Below are positions 55,782-64,000 of a stretch of DNA of 64,000 nucleotides, piece by piece. Numbering within the stretch: the first letter of the stretch is position 1; each line of letters starts with the position of its first letter. The translations under genes and the position numbers were made by a program. This stretch comes from Bacteroidota bacterium (GTDB lineage: Bacteria > Bacteroidota > Ignavibacteria > Kryptoniales > JAKASW01). The notes below the pieces were generated by a model, which saw nothing but the letters and a program-made list of their open reading frames with translations, was not told the DNA's origin and made no database searches. Where the stretch lies: the NCBI GenBank assembly GCA_021789975.1, contig JAJYIT010000006.1, positions 1 through 64,000 of the forward strand. Direction: 5' to 3'.

Positions 55782-56504
55782 ATGAAACACACCGCTAAAA
55801 TCGGGCTGACCGGTATTTTGTTGGTTGGTCTGGTCGTCAGCATTTCTGGGTGTTTGAATGTTAACCAAACAGATGTACCGCCTACCGACTTCAGGTCCAA
55901 CGTGGTTTTTGTAGACTTGGCAAATACCGGTACAGGCATGGCGGTTAGCTACGACTCGACATCCGTCGGAACCCTCATCTATGGTGGGCACTCAAGTCTC
56001 GTATCGATTCCTTCCGGATCACGGTTGATGCACTTCAATTACGGGACGACGAGCGACAATCTTCGACGCGGATTCGCTTCATCTACTCAGTACACCTACT
56101 TCAGTGTCTTTGAACCCGCCAATGGAGATGCACAAAGATTTTATCTGCTGGCCGGACAGGGATACACATTCTCCGTTGTCGGTGTGAAGGACTCAGCCTT
56201 AGTACGGTTCTTCAATCTGTCGAGCGACACGGTGTCGGATTTCTCCGGCGGCATGGATTTCATTCTGGGTGCAGCATCGCTCGGCTTGAGCGCGTCTAGC
56301 ATTGCATTCTGGCATGGAACGGCATACATGCAAATTCCAGCGGGCAATTCGAGCTTTGAAGTATTTGCCACGAACACGCACTCGGGTGGCGCTCCGCTGA
56401 TTTCCTCAACTCCTATCACCGGGCTACAGTCTGAAGGCCGGTATGCAGTTGTCGTCTACGGAAATCACAGCAGTATCAAATCGCTAGTTTTACAAGAACA
56501 CTAA
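55782..56504 (+). CDS. DUF4397-like surface lipoprotein
   Basis: 240 residues. The signal ends in SISGC with Cys24, a good lipobox, so it is a lipid-anchored protein. The body shows two related beta domains with the DUF4397 pattern NVVFVDLANTGTGMAVSYD and VRFFNLSSDT. Function unknown; DUF4397 proteins are surface or periplasmic. Strong AAGGAGG before the ATG. It is 12 bp before the TonB-dependent receptor gene and so starts the surface operon. Confidence 0.82.
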   Translation: MKHTAKIGLTGILLVGLVVSISGCLNVNQTDVPPTDFRSNVVFVDLANTGTGMAVSYDSTSVGTLIYGGHSSLVSIPSGSRLMHFNYGTTSDNLRRGFASSTQYTYFSVFEPANGDAQRFYLLAGQGYTFSVVGVKDSALVRFFNLSSDTVSDFSGGMDFILGAASLGLSASSIAFWHGTAYMQIPAGNSSFEVFATNTHSGGAPLISSTPITGLQSEGRYAVVVYGNHSSIKSLVLQEH

Positions 56505-56516
56505 AGGAGGACAGCG

Positions 56517-59507
56517 ATGTTAAAAAGATTTGCTATAAGTTTGCTCCTTGCGGTCTCGATCCCCGCTTTGACTTATGCCCAGTTCGGCAAGGTGTCTGGG
56601 AAAGTGACTGACAGCGAGACTAAGGAGCCTCTCGTCGGAGCAACTGTGCTCCTTGAAGGTACCACACTGGGGGCGTCGACCGACGTCAATGGCAATTACT
56701 TCATCCTAAATGTGCCTGCCGCTACATACACGGTCAAGGCAACATATATTGGGTATCATCCGTTGACCATAGCCGATATCGAAGTCAGGGCAGGGTTGAC
56801 GAGAGACCTGCCGATTCGGTTGCAGAGCACTTCTGTGCAGGCGCCCACCGTCGAAATCGTGGCACAGCGGCCCTTGATTGAAAAGACCGCAACAAACGCC
56901 ATACATATCGTGGGTGCGCAGGAGATGCAGAGCCTTCCGGTTAGAGGTGTGCAAGCCTATTTCACGCTGTTGCCTGGTGTTGTTCTGCAGAACAATACTG
57001 TGTTCATCAGAGGAAGCCGTCCTGACGAAGTCGGGTACCAGATTGAAGGTGCCGACACGAAGAACGTGCTCGGTACGCGTTCTGCTACCAACTCCGGGTA
57101 CACTGGAAATTATATCAACACAATTCCTGATGCACTCCAGGAAGTCAGCGTACAGGCAGGAGGCTATACCGCTGAGTTCGGAAACGCCAATAGCGGTATG
57201 GTGGAACAGACTTTCAAGACAGGCGGATCGAAGTGGAACGTAACCCTTCAGGGTGAAACCGATGAGTTTGGTAACTATCCCGGCAAGAGGTTCCTTGACA
57301 CTTATTCTTACGGTTATTCCGATTATGTCGTAACCCTCGGCGGGCCAGTTTTCTCGGATCATATAAAACTCTTCCTCGCCGGCGAGAACAATTTCTTGAG
57401 GGATACCTACGGCGGCGGTCCGCTTTTCTGGAGCGGGGCGGATTTTGGATATATGTATGATACCGGTGTAAGAGGCGGGACAAAAGGCGATTCGGCTTTG
57501 GTAAAGTGGGGCAACGGTAACCTACCGGTAGGATCAAATAATCGGTACACTCTTAATGGATCTCTCCTGCTCGATTATACACCTCTTCAAGTAAGACTGA
57601 CAGGTGCCTTCACTTCAAGTTCGCAAATGAATAACTCGACTATCCTGCAGATTCTTAATTTGGGAGAGACACCGCTGTTTCAGACCGACAATACATTACT
57701 TAGCGGGAAAGTCAGCTATTTTCTCTCGACGAACACCTTCTTCGAGCTGAATCTGAACTATCTTGACTACCGCGATATGACAACCGATCCCAACTACGGG
57801 CAGAATATTCTGCAATACGGTGACAGTCTGGCTGCCTCGACTCATGGTTGGACGTATACGTCACTCTATGGCGGACCTGACCCTTACGATTTCGCAGGTT
57901 TTCCGTTCTCGCGACCCGGGACCAATCTAACTGGATTTGGCAAAAACCATAACGGCTACTTGGGTGGTTCTGTAAACCTTACATCACAAATTGGGAACCA
58001 CGAGTTGAAAATCGGAGGCTCGTATGAGTATTGGACCATCCGACACTACGGTGGAGTTGGCGCAGGGACCTATGGTGTCATGGCCACTCAACCTGATTCC
58101 GCGAGAGTTGCATCAAGCCTGGCAAATATTCTCCGTTCAAATGCGGTGAATAATTATGGCTATGACGAGTTCGGCAATGTCTACAATGGTGGTGGACCCT
58201 CTGCTGCGAAACATCCATACTTTGCCGCAGGGTACATCGAAGACAGAATCGAGTTCGGTGACCTTGTGATCAATGCCGGCTTAAGACTGGATAATATCTT
58301 CATGGACAGTTGGGATTTTCCATATTTGACTGATCCAGGATTCAATACACGGCAGTCTACCATTTATCCCTATTCGAAAGAAGACTCTACCGGATACAAA
58401 GTCGGACGAACTTTCACATACTTGGAGCCACGTTTGGGATTGTCATTCCCAGTCACGGATCAGACTGTGTTCCATTTGGAGTATGGTAAGTTCGTGCAGG
58501 CGCCTCAACTGAGCATGGTGTATACCGGTCCTGCACAGCTGGCACAGATGTTTCAGGCAAACTACTACTTTGTTGGTGGCGGACTGGCGCTGAACATAGG
58601 TCCGGTACGTACGACCCAATATGAAATCGGAATGTCGCAACAATTCACGGAATTCGCAGCATTTGATGTGACAGGTTTCTACAAGAACGTGGCTGGACAA
58701 TTGGTCGACAAGAGAATCATCACTTCCTCCGGTTCCACGGCAAATCCCTATGATATGTTTTCGAACGGTGACTTTGAAAACGTCCTCGGATTGGAGCTTA
58801 CGTTACGGTTGCGCAGAATTGAACGACTAGCTGCCCAGATCAATTATACTTTGCAGGACGCACGCGGCACGAATTCTTTCGCCTCTGGAGCGCAGGCACT
58901 TCAAAATGCGGTGGGTATCCCCGTAACGATGGTGACGCCTTTGGACTACAATCAGGCCAATCGCGGATCGATCTGGATTGATTATCGCTTCGGGAAAAAT
59001 GACGGAGGTCCTATCCTGCAACAGTTAGGTCTGAACGTATTGCTCACTTTCAATTCCGGCCATCCATTTACTCTCGCCACAGCGGGAGCAGGCCAAACCG
59101 ACACATGGGAAGGGGCAATCCTGATGAACCAGGATGCAAGGACGAGGCAGCCTTTGCAGCCCATCAACAGCTCTACTACTCCATGGGTCTACCAGCTTGA
59201 CGCTCGATTGGATAAGAACTTCGATCTCCCGGGCGGCATAGGACTAGATGTTTACGTCTACGTGCAGAACCTCCTCAACACCAAGAATGTAATCAATGTT
59301 TACTATCGGACCGGCAACGGGTTTGCTGATGGATACTTGACGGATCCTTCATTGAGCGCTATAACAATAGCGAACTCGGGTCCCATGTTTGTGCCGTTGT
59401 ACGACGTCGTGAATCTTCAGGATAATCAGAACCAGAGGAGCGACAACGGGTTCGATAACTTCGGTGTGCCCCGCCAGATAAGACTTGGTGCGAGACTGGA
59501 GTTTTGA
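56517..59507 (+). CDS. TonB-dependent outer-membrane receptor with carboxypeptidase-regulatory domain
   Basis: 996 residues: signal peptide (AISLLLAVSIPALTYAQ), carboxypeptidase-regulatory-like domain (about 22-105, GKVSGKVTDSETKEPLVGATVLLEGT), plug domain (about 115-235, with VFIRGSRPDEVGYQIEGAD), and a 22-strand barrel to the end, closing on the typical aromatic IRLGARLEF. No SusD-type partner adjoins. The substrate is unknown; the neighbour is a T9SS cargo. It would be energised by the TonB-ExbB/D set at 25-28 kb. 12 bp after the DUF4397 gene. Confidence 0.93.
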   Translation: MLKRFAISLLLAVSIPALTYAQFGKVSGKVTDSETKEPLVGATVLLEGTTLGASTDVNGNYFILNVPAATYTVKATYIGYHPLTIADIEVRAGLTRDLPIRLQSTSVQAPTVEIVAQRPLIEKTATNAIHIVGAQEMQSLPVRGVQAYFTLLPGVVLQNNTVFIRGSRPDEVGYQIEGADTKNVLGTRSATNSGYTGNYINTIPDALQEVSVQAGGYTAEFGNANSGMVEQTFKTGGSKWNVTLQGETDEFGNYPGKRFLDTYSYGYSDYVVTLGGPVFSDHIKLFLAGENNFLRDTYGGGPLFWSGADFGYMYDTGVRGGTKGDSALVKWGNGNLPVGSNNRYTLNGSLLLDYTPLQVRLTGAFTSSSQMNNSTILQILNLGETPLFQTDNTLLSGKVSYFLSTNTFFELNLNYLDYRDMTTDPNYGQNILQYGDSLAASTHGWTYTSLYGGPDPYDFAGFPFSRPGTNLTGFGKNHNGYLGGSVNLTSQIGNHELKIGGSYEYWTIRHYGGVGAGTYGVMATQPDSARVASSLANILRSNAVNNYGYDEFGNVYNGGGPSAAKHPYFAAGYIEDRIEFGDLVINAGLRLDNIFMDSWDFPYLTDPGFNTRQSTIYPYSKEDSTGYKVGRTFTYLEPRLGLSFPVTDQTVFHLEYGKFVQAPQLSMVYTGPAQLAQMFQANYYFVGGGLALNIGPVRTTQYEIGMSQQFTEFAAFDVTGFYKNVAGQLVDKRIITSSGSTANPYDMFSNGDFENVLGLELTLRLRRIERLAAQINYTLQDARGTNSFASGAQALQNAVGIPVTMVTPLDYNQANRGSIWIDYRFGKNDGGPILQQLGLNVLLTFNSGHPFTLATAGAGQTDTWEGAILMNQDARTRQPLQPINSSTTPWVYQLDARLDKNFDLPGGIGLDVYVYVQNLLNTKNVINVYYRTGNGFADGYLTDPSLSAITIANSGPMFVPLYDVVNLQDNQNQRSDNGFDNFGVPRQIRLGARLEF

Positions 59508-59568
59508 GGAATGAATACGACGAAAAATCACAAAATTCATGTTTCGAATAAATTGGGAGATTGCTGAC

Positions 59569-62500
59569 ATGAAATATCATGGCAGATTGTTGATACTGTT
59601 TGCGGCTCTCTTTATAGTTGCATCAGGTGCCCTCGCGAAAGAGGGCCCCAACTCGAAGAAGGGGGCAAAGCCGAAAAAGGTTGCCGGAACGCCGGCAAGT
59701 CAAATAATCAACGGCAACAACATCACGGGGTGGATGCAGGACGACGCGCTGTTCCCCCCACTGGTAGCCAATTCGTGGATCGGCGAGTACCCGCGAGGGT
59801 CCGGGGTCGGCGTCATATTTCAGGAGGGGATGGTATTCGGAGGGCTTGTCAATGATGGAAGTCTCCCGGTACTTAGGATGGAAGGCTCCGCCTATTCGAC
59901 GGGTATGCAATCAGGAAAGATCATACAGAACGCCCAGGGAGTGACGACCGGAACTGAATCGCCCGATGCCCCTGATGTGAGAATATGGCGGGTCAGGGCG
60001 GATATTTATCCGGGGCAATCGGATAACACGATACCCGATCTCACTGCAGACGCTGCTTCGTGGAACATGGAGGAGACAAAAGATGTGACGACGGCCCAGA
60101 TCAACGATCTGGTGCAACAGTATCACACCGATTGGACCGAGTGGCCGGCCAGCAAAGGAGCACCATGGTACGTCGATAGCATAGGTGTTCTGCTTTACAA
60201 CGATGCGAGCCATAGTTTTGACCCGACGAATCCACATGATATCCCCGGTGTTCCCGGTGCCACGCAGACTATCTGGTTTGTTTCCAATGATGTTTGGACT
60301 CAGTCTACAGCAGTTCTGGGATCCGTGCCCACCGGCATAGAAGAGCAGATGACGGTGTGGGTCTACGCTAGTTCCACACCGCTGAACGATATGTACTTCA
60401 AGCAAGTGAAGCTCATCTACAAGGGAACTGCGACAAGCAATCCTAATTCTGAAATAGACAGCGCCTATGTTGTGCAGTGGAGAGATCCGGACAACGGTGA
60501 TTCCGGTGACGATTATTCGGGCTGTGACTCTACACTGGCTCTCGGTTTTTGCTATAATGGCGTACCAATCGACGCGAAGTATGCCCAGGTCGGACTAGCG
60601 CCCCCGGCGTCAGGCGCTGTTTATCTACAGGGACCTGCCCACTACACCGGCAACCCTCAGGACAGTGCCGTGATCGATTTCCAATGGAGACACGGCTACC
60701 AATACTGGTACGAAACCAACGGGCAGTATTCACCAATGACGGGTTTCGACTACTTTGCAGCCGGGTCATCCATTAGCGATCCAGACTGGGGTTTGACAAA
60801 CGGCGCATATCAGTTTTTCAATCTGTGCAGGGGAGATTTGCCACGACCGCAGTATCCCGCCGGTACAAAATTCTATACGTCTTCCGGTTATGCATCTAGT
60901 CACGGAATCGTCACCGACTACATGCTAAGCGGAGATCCCGTGACCCATACAGGCTGGGTAGATGGATACGACGTTGCACCGAGTGACAGAAGAGACCTGA
61001 CTGTTTCCGGTCCCTTTACATGGAAGCTCCATGATACAGTCGAAGTAGTAACTGCCATGGTCGGAGGTCTTGGTCCGAATTATATCTCCAGCGTGTCGGT
61101 ATTGAAGTATAATACCACTTATGCTCATTTCGCTTTCGATAATCTTTTCAAAATACCGGCGCCGCCTCAGGCTCCGCAAGTTGCCGTTGCTGCATTGAAC
61201 GACACTATCGTTCTCAACTGGGGACAAAATGCCCAGAGCGTCAAGAAGATAGAATCTACTTCCGGCGGCGGTTTTGAGTTTGAGGGTTATAACGTTTATC
61301 AACTCCCGTCCCCGAGTGCGGCTCTCTCCGACGGCGTGCGTATCGCGACGTACGATCTGGCTAACAACATTTTGACGGTTTTGAGTCCAGGTATTGATCC
61401 GACAACCGGAGTTGTTGTTTCAAAGCCGGTGGAATTCGGGACTGATTCGGGCATAGAGCACTTTCTCACTATCACGCAAGACAAGATACGGACTAAGCCG
61501 CTTGTGAACGGACAGTCCTATTATTACGCAGTCACTGCTTATTCCGTCTATCACACAATCGCAGGTGCCAACGCACCGCCATTCAACGCTCTGGAAAGCG
61601 CACCGGTGGTTCTGACGATCGTTCCGCATTCGCCGAACCCCGGAGTCATAGTCCCAGCTCAAGTCGGAGCATTTTCCAACGTTAAACACGACGGAGTAGC
61701 CGACGCATCTGTCGCGGTGACCGTTGTTGATCCGACTACCGTGACTGGCGATCAATACCAGGTGATGTTCCACAACGAGACATTCTCCCTTGGCTCCAAC
61801 GGAGTCTGGACCGATGTGACTGCTGCGAGCAAAGCCAAGAGGAAATCCGTTGAGACCCTGGTCGGTTCTTCCGTTGCCTCAACAGCAAGCTGGAGCGAGG
61901 AAGCGGGCTCAATAGACGTTCATACGACGGTTGATGTGGTATCAGCTAACTACGACTACTGTGATGGAGTCAAATTGCAGTTCCCTGCCGGAATCATAAT
62001 CGACAAGATCGACGAGCCGATCAGCGGCAACACAGGAGACCCGATTCCTTACTTCTTCGATAAGTCATCGAATACCGTTTGGTTTGGCGATACTACCATC
62101 CTGTTCTCTTCCGACACTACCTTGCGAACGCAGAACGGTGTATTTGCGGGCGGCGAAGATATCGTAATCAGAGTTCATCCCGCTACGCTGCCGATGGTCA
62201 TTAATTACACAATGTACGATGACAATTGGGGCGATATGAATGGTTACCCCGGAGGTCTTATCGATGTATCCGGAGTCGACACCCTGGCGGGTCCCGTGGC
62301 CAACAAGGTTATCGTCCAGAAGCAGTGGGATGTAAAGAATCTCACGAATAAGACGACTGCGCTGAAGAATCAGACAATCTATGGCGGGCAGGACTTATAT
62401 GCTCAGTCGTCATATTTTTCTGCAAACGGAGTCGACGGTCCCGGAGGTTCAACAGGAAGTCAGGTTCCAAATGTTGGTGTTGGCGCGAACGTGGTTTTCG

Positions 62501-63585
62501 ATGGAATCCAGGTAGCAGTTAACGGCAGCTTCGATGCCCCGACCACGATGGCAACTCTTAAGTTGAATGGCAAGTCAGTTAAGAACTCCGGCAGTGCAGC
62601 ACACCCCGACTTCGCCACGGGCGGCTATGATATCGCAGATTTCACTTCCTTCTCGGGATTTAGCGATGGTACTGCCGCATCTTCTTTCCCGTCATACGGC
62701 CTTAGCGGTGGCGTGCCATTAACCGATATCACCGACCTGCAGCAGGGCTATGAGCTGAGGTGGACCGGTGTGCTTGCCGACACAACCATAAACGGGAAGA
62801 CGGTTGTGATAACAAAGTCGGGCGGCTCGATTGCTACCCTGATAGGCGCAAGCAACTATTCTATCGCAAATCATCCGCTGAATCCAAATCCGGGCAGCAA
62901 GACTCCTTTTGTGATTAGGATTCCATTCGAGGTCTGGAACGTAGACAAGGGAGAACAGGTGAACCTTCTTGTTTGGGATCGGAACACCAAAGCTCTCGAT
63001 CCGACGACGGCGAGCACCTTCCCTGTGTGGCGTCAGAACGATAGAATGTACGCCTGGGTGGTAAACACCAAGTACAACCCGGCTGTATTGGACACCAAGG
63101 GTTCAGCAGTAGCTGACAGTTCAACGTGGAGCATAGTGTTCTTCGCATCTCAGTTCACAACCGGAGACATCGTAGATATATCCTATGCCAAGCCACTCCA
63201 GATTGGGAAGGACACATTTACTTTCACGGTACCTGCCCCCACATATTCTGCGACAGCGGCACAGGAGGACGTCAGCAAGGTGAATATATTTCCCAATCCG
63301 TACTATGGCTATCAGCCTCGTGAGACGAATTCACTCAACAAGATTGTCACGATCAGCCATCTCCCGACGAAGGCCACTATCAGGGTCTACAACCTTGCGG
63401 GTTTGCTTGTCAAAACGATCTACAAGGATGACAACTCCCAATTTGCGACTTGGGATTTGAGAAACCAGGACAGTCTCCCCGTCGCAAGCGGCATTTACAT
63501 AATTTACGTCGATATGGGGAACCTCGGCACAAAGATTCTGAAGTTTGCAATGGTCCAGCAGCAGCAGGTGCTGCCAGTATATTGA
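59569..63585 (+). CDS. Very large T9SS-exported protein
   Basis: 1,338 residues: signal peptide (LLILFAALFIVASGALA), a long N-terminal region of unknown fold to about residue 530, a fibronectin-III-like domain around 535-690 (VAALNDTIVLNWGQN, FEGYNVYQL), further beta-rich parts and a C-terminal T9SS sorting domain (from about 1240, KVNIFPNPYYGYQPRE, IRVYNLAGLLVKTI, ASGIYIIYVDM). Probably displayed or secreted as an adhesin or surface coat component. ATG at 59569 behind GGGAGATTGCTG; the frame also has an ATG at 59539. A hairpin lies between it and the PorV-like gene. Confidence 0.88.
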   Translation: MKYHGRLLILFAALFIVASGALAKEGPNSKKGAKPKKVAGTPASQIINGNNITGWMQDDALFPPLVANSWIGEYPRGSGVGVIFQEGMVFGGLVNDGSLPVLRMEGSAYSTGMQSGKIIQNAQGVTTGTESPDAPDVRIWRVRADIYPGQSDNTIPDLTADAASWNMEETKDVTTAQINDLVQQYHTDWTEWPASKGAPWYVDSIGVLLYNDASHSFDPTNPHDIPGVPGATQTIWFVSNDVWTQSTAVLGSVPTGIEEQMTVWVYASSTPLNDMYFKQVKLIYKGTATSNPNSEIDSAYVVQWRDPDNGDSGDDYSGCDSTLALGFCYNGVPIDAKYAQVGLAPPASGAVYLQGPAHYTGNPQDSAVIDFQWRHGYQYWYETNGQYSPMTGFDYFAAGSSISDPDWGLTNGAYQFFNLCRGDLPRPQYPAGTKFYTSSGYASSHGIVTDYMLSGDPVTHTGWVDGYDVAPSDRRDLTVSGPFTWKLHDTVEVVTAMVGGLGPNYISSVSVLKYNTTYAHFAFDNLFKIPAPPQAPQVAVAALNDTIVLNWGQNAQSVKKIESTSGGGFEFEGYNVYQLPSPSAALSDGVRIATYDLANNILTVLSPGIDPTTGVVVSKPVEFGTDSGIEHFLTITQDKIRTKPLVNGQSYYYAVTAYSVYHTIAGANAPPFNALESAPVVLTIVPHSPNPGVIVPAQVGAFSNVKHDGVADASVAVTVVDPTTVTGDQYQVMFHNETFSLGSNGVWTDVTAASKAKRKSVETLVGSSVASTASWSEEAGSIDVHTTVDVVSANYDYCDGVKLQFPAGIIIDKIDEPISGNTGDPIPYFFDKSSNTVWFGDTTILFSSDTTLRTQNGVFAGGEDIVIRVHPATLPMVINYTMYDDNWGDMNGYPGGLIDVSGVDTLAGPVANKVIVQKQWDVKNLTNKTTALKNQTIYGGQDLYAQSSYFSANGVDGPGGSTGSQVPNVGVGANVVFDGIQVAVNGSFDAPTTMATLKLNGKSVKNSGSAAHPDFATGGYDIADFTSFSGFSDGTAASSFPSYGLSGGVPLTDITDLQQGYELRWTGVLADTTINGKTVVITKSGGSIATLIGASNYSIANHPLNPNPGSKTPFVIRIPFEVWNVDKGEQVNLLVWDRNTKALDPTTASTFPVWRQNDRMYAWVVNTKYNPAVLDTKGSAVADSSTWSIVFFASQFTTGDIVDISYAKPLQIGKDTFTFTVPAPTYSATAAQEDVSKVNIFPNPYYGYQPRETNSLNKIVTISHLPTKATIRVYNLAGLLVKTIYKDDNSQFATWDLRNQDSLPVASGIYIIYVDMGNLGTKILKFAMVQQQQVLPVY

Positions 63586-63599
63586 TGGTTGTCGATGTT

Positions 63600-63628
63600 T
63601 CCGCGACCCGACAATGTCGGGTCGCGGA
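63600..63628 (+). terminator. Strong hairpin between the T9SS cargo and PorV-like genes
   Basis: Perfect 12-bp stem TCCGCGACCCGA/TCGGGTCGCGGA with a 5-nt loop CAATG, 14 bp after the cargo stop and 28 bp before the PorV-like ATG. The T-tract is missing after it, so it may partially terminate or protect the upstream mRNA. Confidence 0.6.
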
Positions 63629-63656
63629 GGCTGATTAACTAACAAAGGAGTAGAAT

Positions 63657-64000
63657 ATGAAAAGAGGTTTACTTTCGATAGGTTTGGTGATGCTGACATT
63701 CGCAGCCTCAACTGTGTTTGCTCAGAACCGGGCTGGAACCTCCGCGGCGCCTGAACTCTTGATACCGGTTGGTGCGAAGTATCAGGCAACTGCCGGTTCA
63801 GCCAATGCGTTTGTGACTGGAGTGAATGCCATTTACTGGAATCCGGCAGGACTTGATATGCAGAAGTCGGTTGGTGGTGCGCTGTTTTCTTACAGGCAGT
63901 ACATCGCAGGCATCGGCATAAGCTACCTGGTGGTAGGAGGAAGATTCGGCGGCTTCGGATCACTCGCTGTTTCGTTTCGCTCGTTCAATCTCGGTACAAT
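63657..64000 (+). CDS. PorV/PorQ-family outer-membrane protein, 3' truncated by window edge
   Basis: The frame from ATG 63657 (AAAGGAG 6 nt upstream) is open to the right edge, 114 codons. Signal peptide (LSIGLVMLTFAASTVFAQ), then GTSAAPELLIPVGAKYQ, NAIYWNPAGLDM and IGISYLVVGGRFGGFGS, the hallmark of PorV/PorQ-type barrels in Ignavibacteria. PorV carries T9SS cargo to the sortase at the outer membrane. Position directly after a T9SS cargo gene supports a role with it. The C-terminus is not in the window. Confidence 0.82.
   Translation, partial: MKRGLLSIGLVMLTFAASTVFAQNRAGTSAAPELLIPVGAKYQATAGSANAFVTGVNAIYWNPAGLDMQKSVGGALFSYRQYIAGIGISYLVVGGRFGGFGSLAVSFRSFNLGT

Overview
This 64 kb window looks like a chromosomal segment of a Gram-negative bacterium of the FCB superphylum, most likely an Ignavibacteria/Kryptonia-type lineage close to Bacteroidota and Chlorobiota. 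The evidence is the type IX secretion (T9SS) sorting tails on two large secreted proteins (one with the YPNPFNPTT motif), a PorV/PorQ-like protein, a TonB-dependent receptor with an N-terminal carboxypeptidase-regulatory domain, a GWxTD protein, an ExbB-ExbD-ExbD-TonB-PstS-TPR operon and an MqnP-type prenyltransferase. Base composition is about half GC and fairly even. I see no tRNA, rRNA, CRISPR array, prophage or intact insertion sequence.

Layout. 1-7.4 kb: REP-like hairpins, a GWxTD protein, a radical SAM protein, two outer-membrane-type proteins around an exported family 37/63-like glycosidase, and a small Ala/Ser-rich protein. 7.4-10.8 kb: a T9SS-exported thermolysin-like protease with a strong terminator. 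10.9-18.6 kb: a housekeeping cluster on the plus strand (DivIVA-domain protein, purine nucleoside phosphorylase, DUF2905 protein, IleS, DksA-like protein, LspA, RluD-type pseudouridine synthase), into which a hicB-hicA module is inserted; its toxin gene carries a nonsense codon. 18.7-24.2 kb: a methyltransferase, a small outer-membrane-type protein, MsrB, galactokinase and a bacterial eRF1-like (baeRF) protein. 24.5-30.8 kb: receiver and STAS proteins, then ExbB-ExbD-ExbD-TonB, a small membrane protein, a PstS-like lipoprotein and a TPR protein. 30.9-35.7 kb: a membrane pyrophosphatase, an M28 peptidase and a divergent DUF4097 protein. 36.3-41.4 kb: MqnP-like prenyltransferase, methylmalonyl-CoA-mutase-type large subunit, and dapB, dapA and dapD for lysine/diaminopimelate. 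42.2-51.8 kb: a YncE-propeller/phosphoesterase, a flippase, small genes with AccA, and an S49 protease fused to an outer-membrane-barrel-like domain. 52.2-55.0 kb: class V aminotransferase plus SerA (serine synthesis). 55.8-64 kb: a cell-surface cluster of DUF4397 lipoprotein, TonB-dependent receptor, a 1,338-residue T9SS cargo and the start of a PorV/PorQ-like gene.

The best candidates for unusual biology are (i) the ExbB/D-TonB motor operon with a lone phosphate-type binding protein and a TPR protein but no ABC transporter, headed by receiver and STAS proteins; (ii) the S49 protease fused to a barrel-like domain; (iii) the receptor/T9SS cargo/PorV cluster; and (iv) a recurring pattern of decayed toxin-antitoxin or nuclease-like genes (hicA, a nucleotidyltransferase, a Uma2-family gene and perhaps a coiled-coil gene). 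The last two of those, and most of the nucleotidyltransferase, are only visible when the sequence is read through stop codons or across frames.
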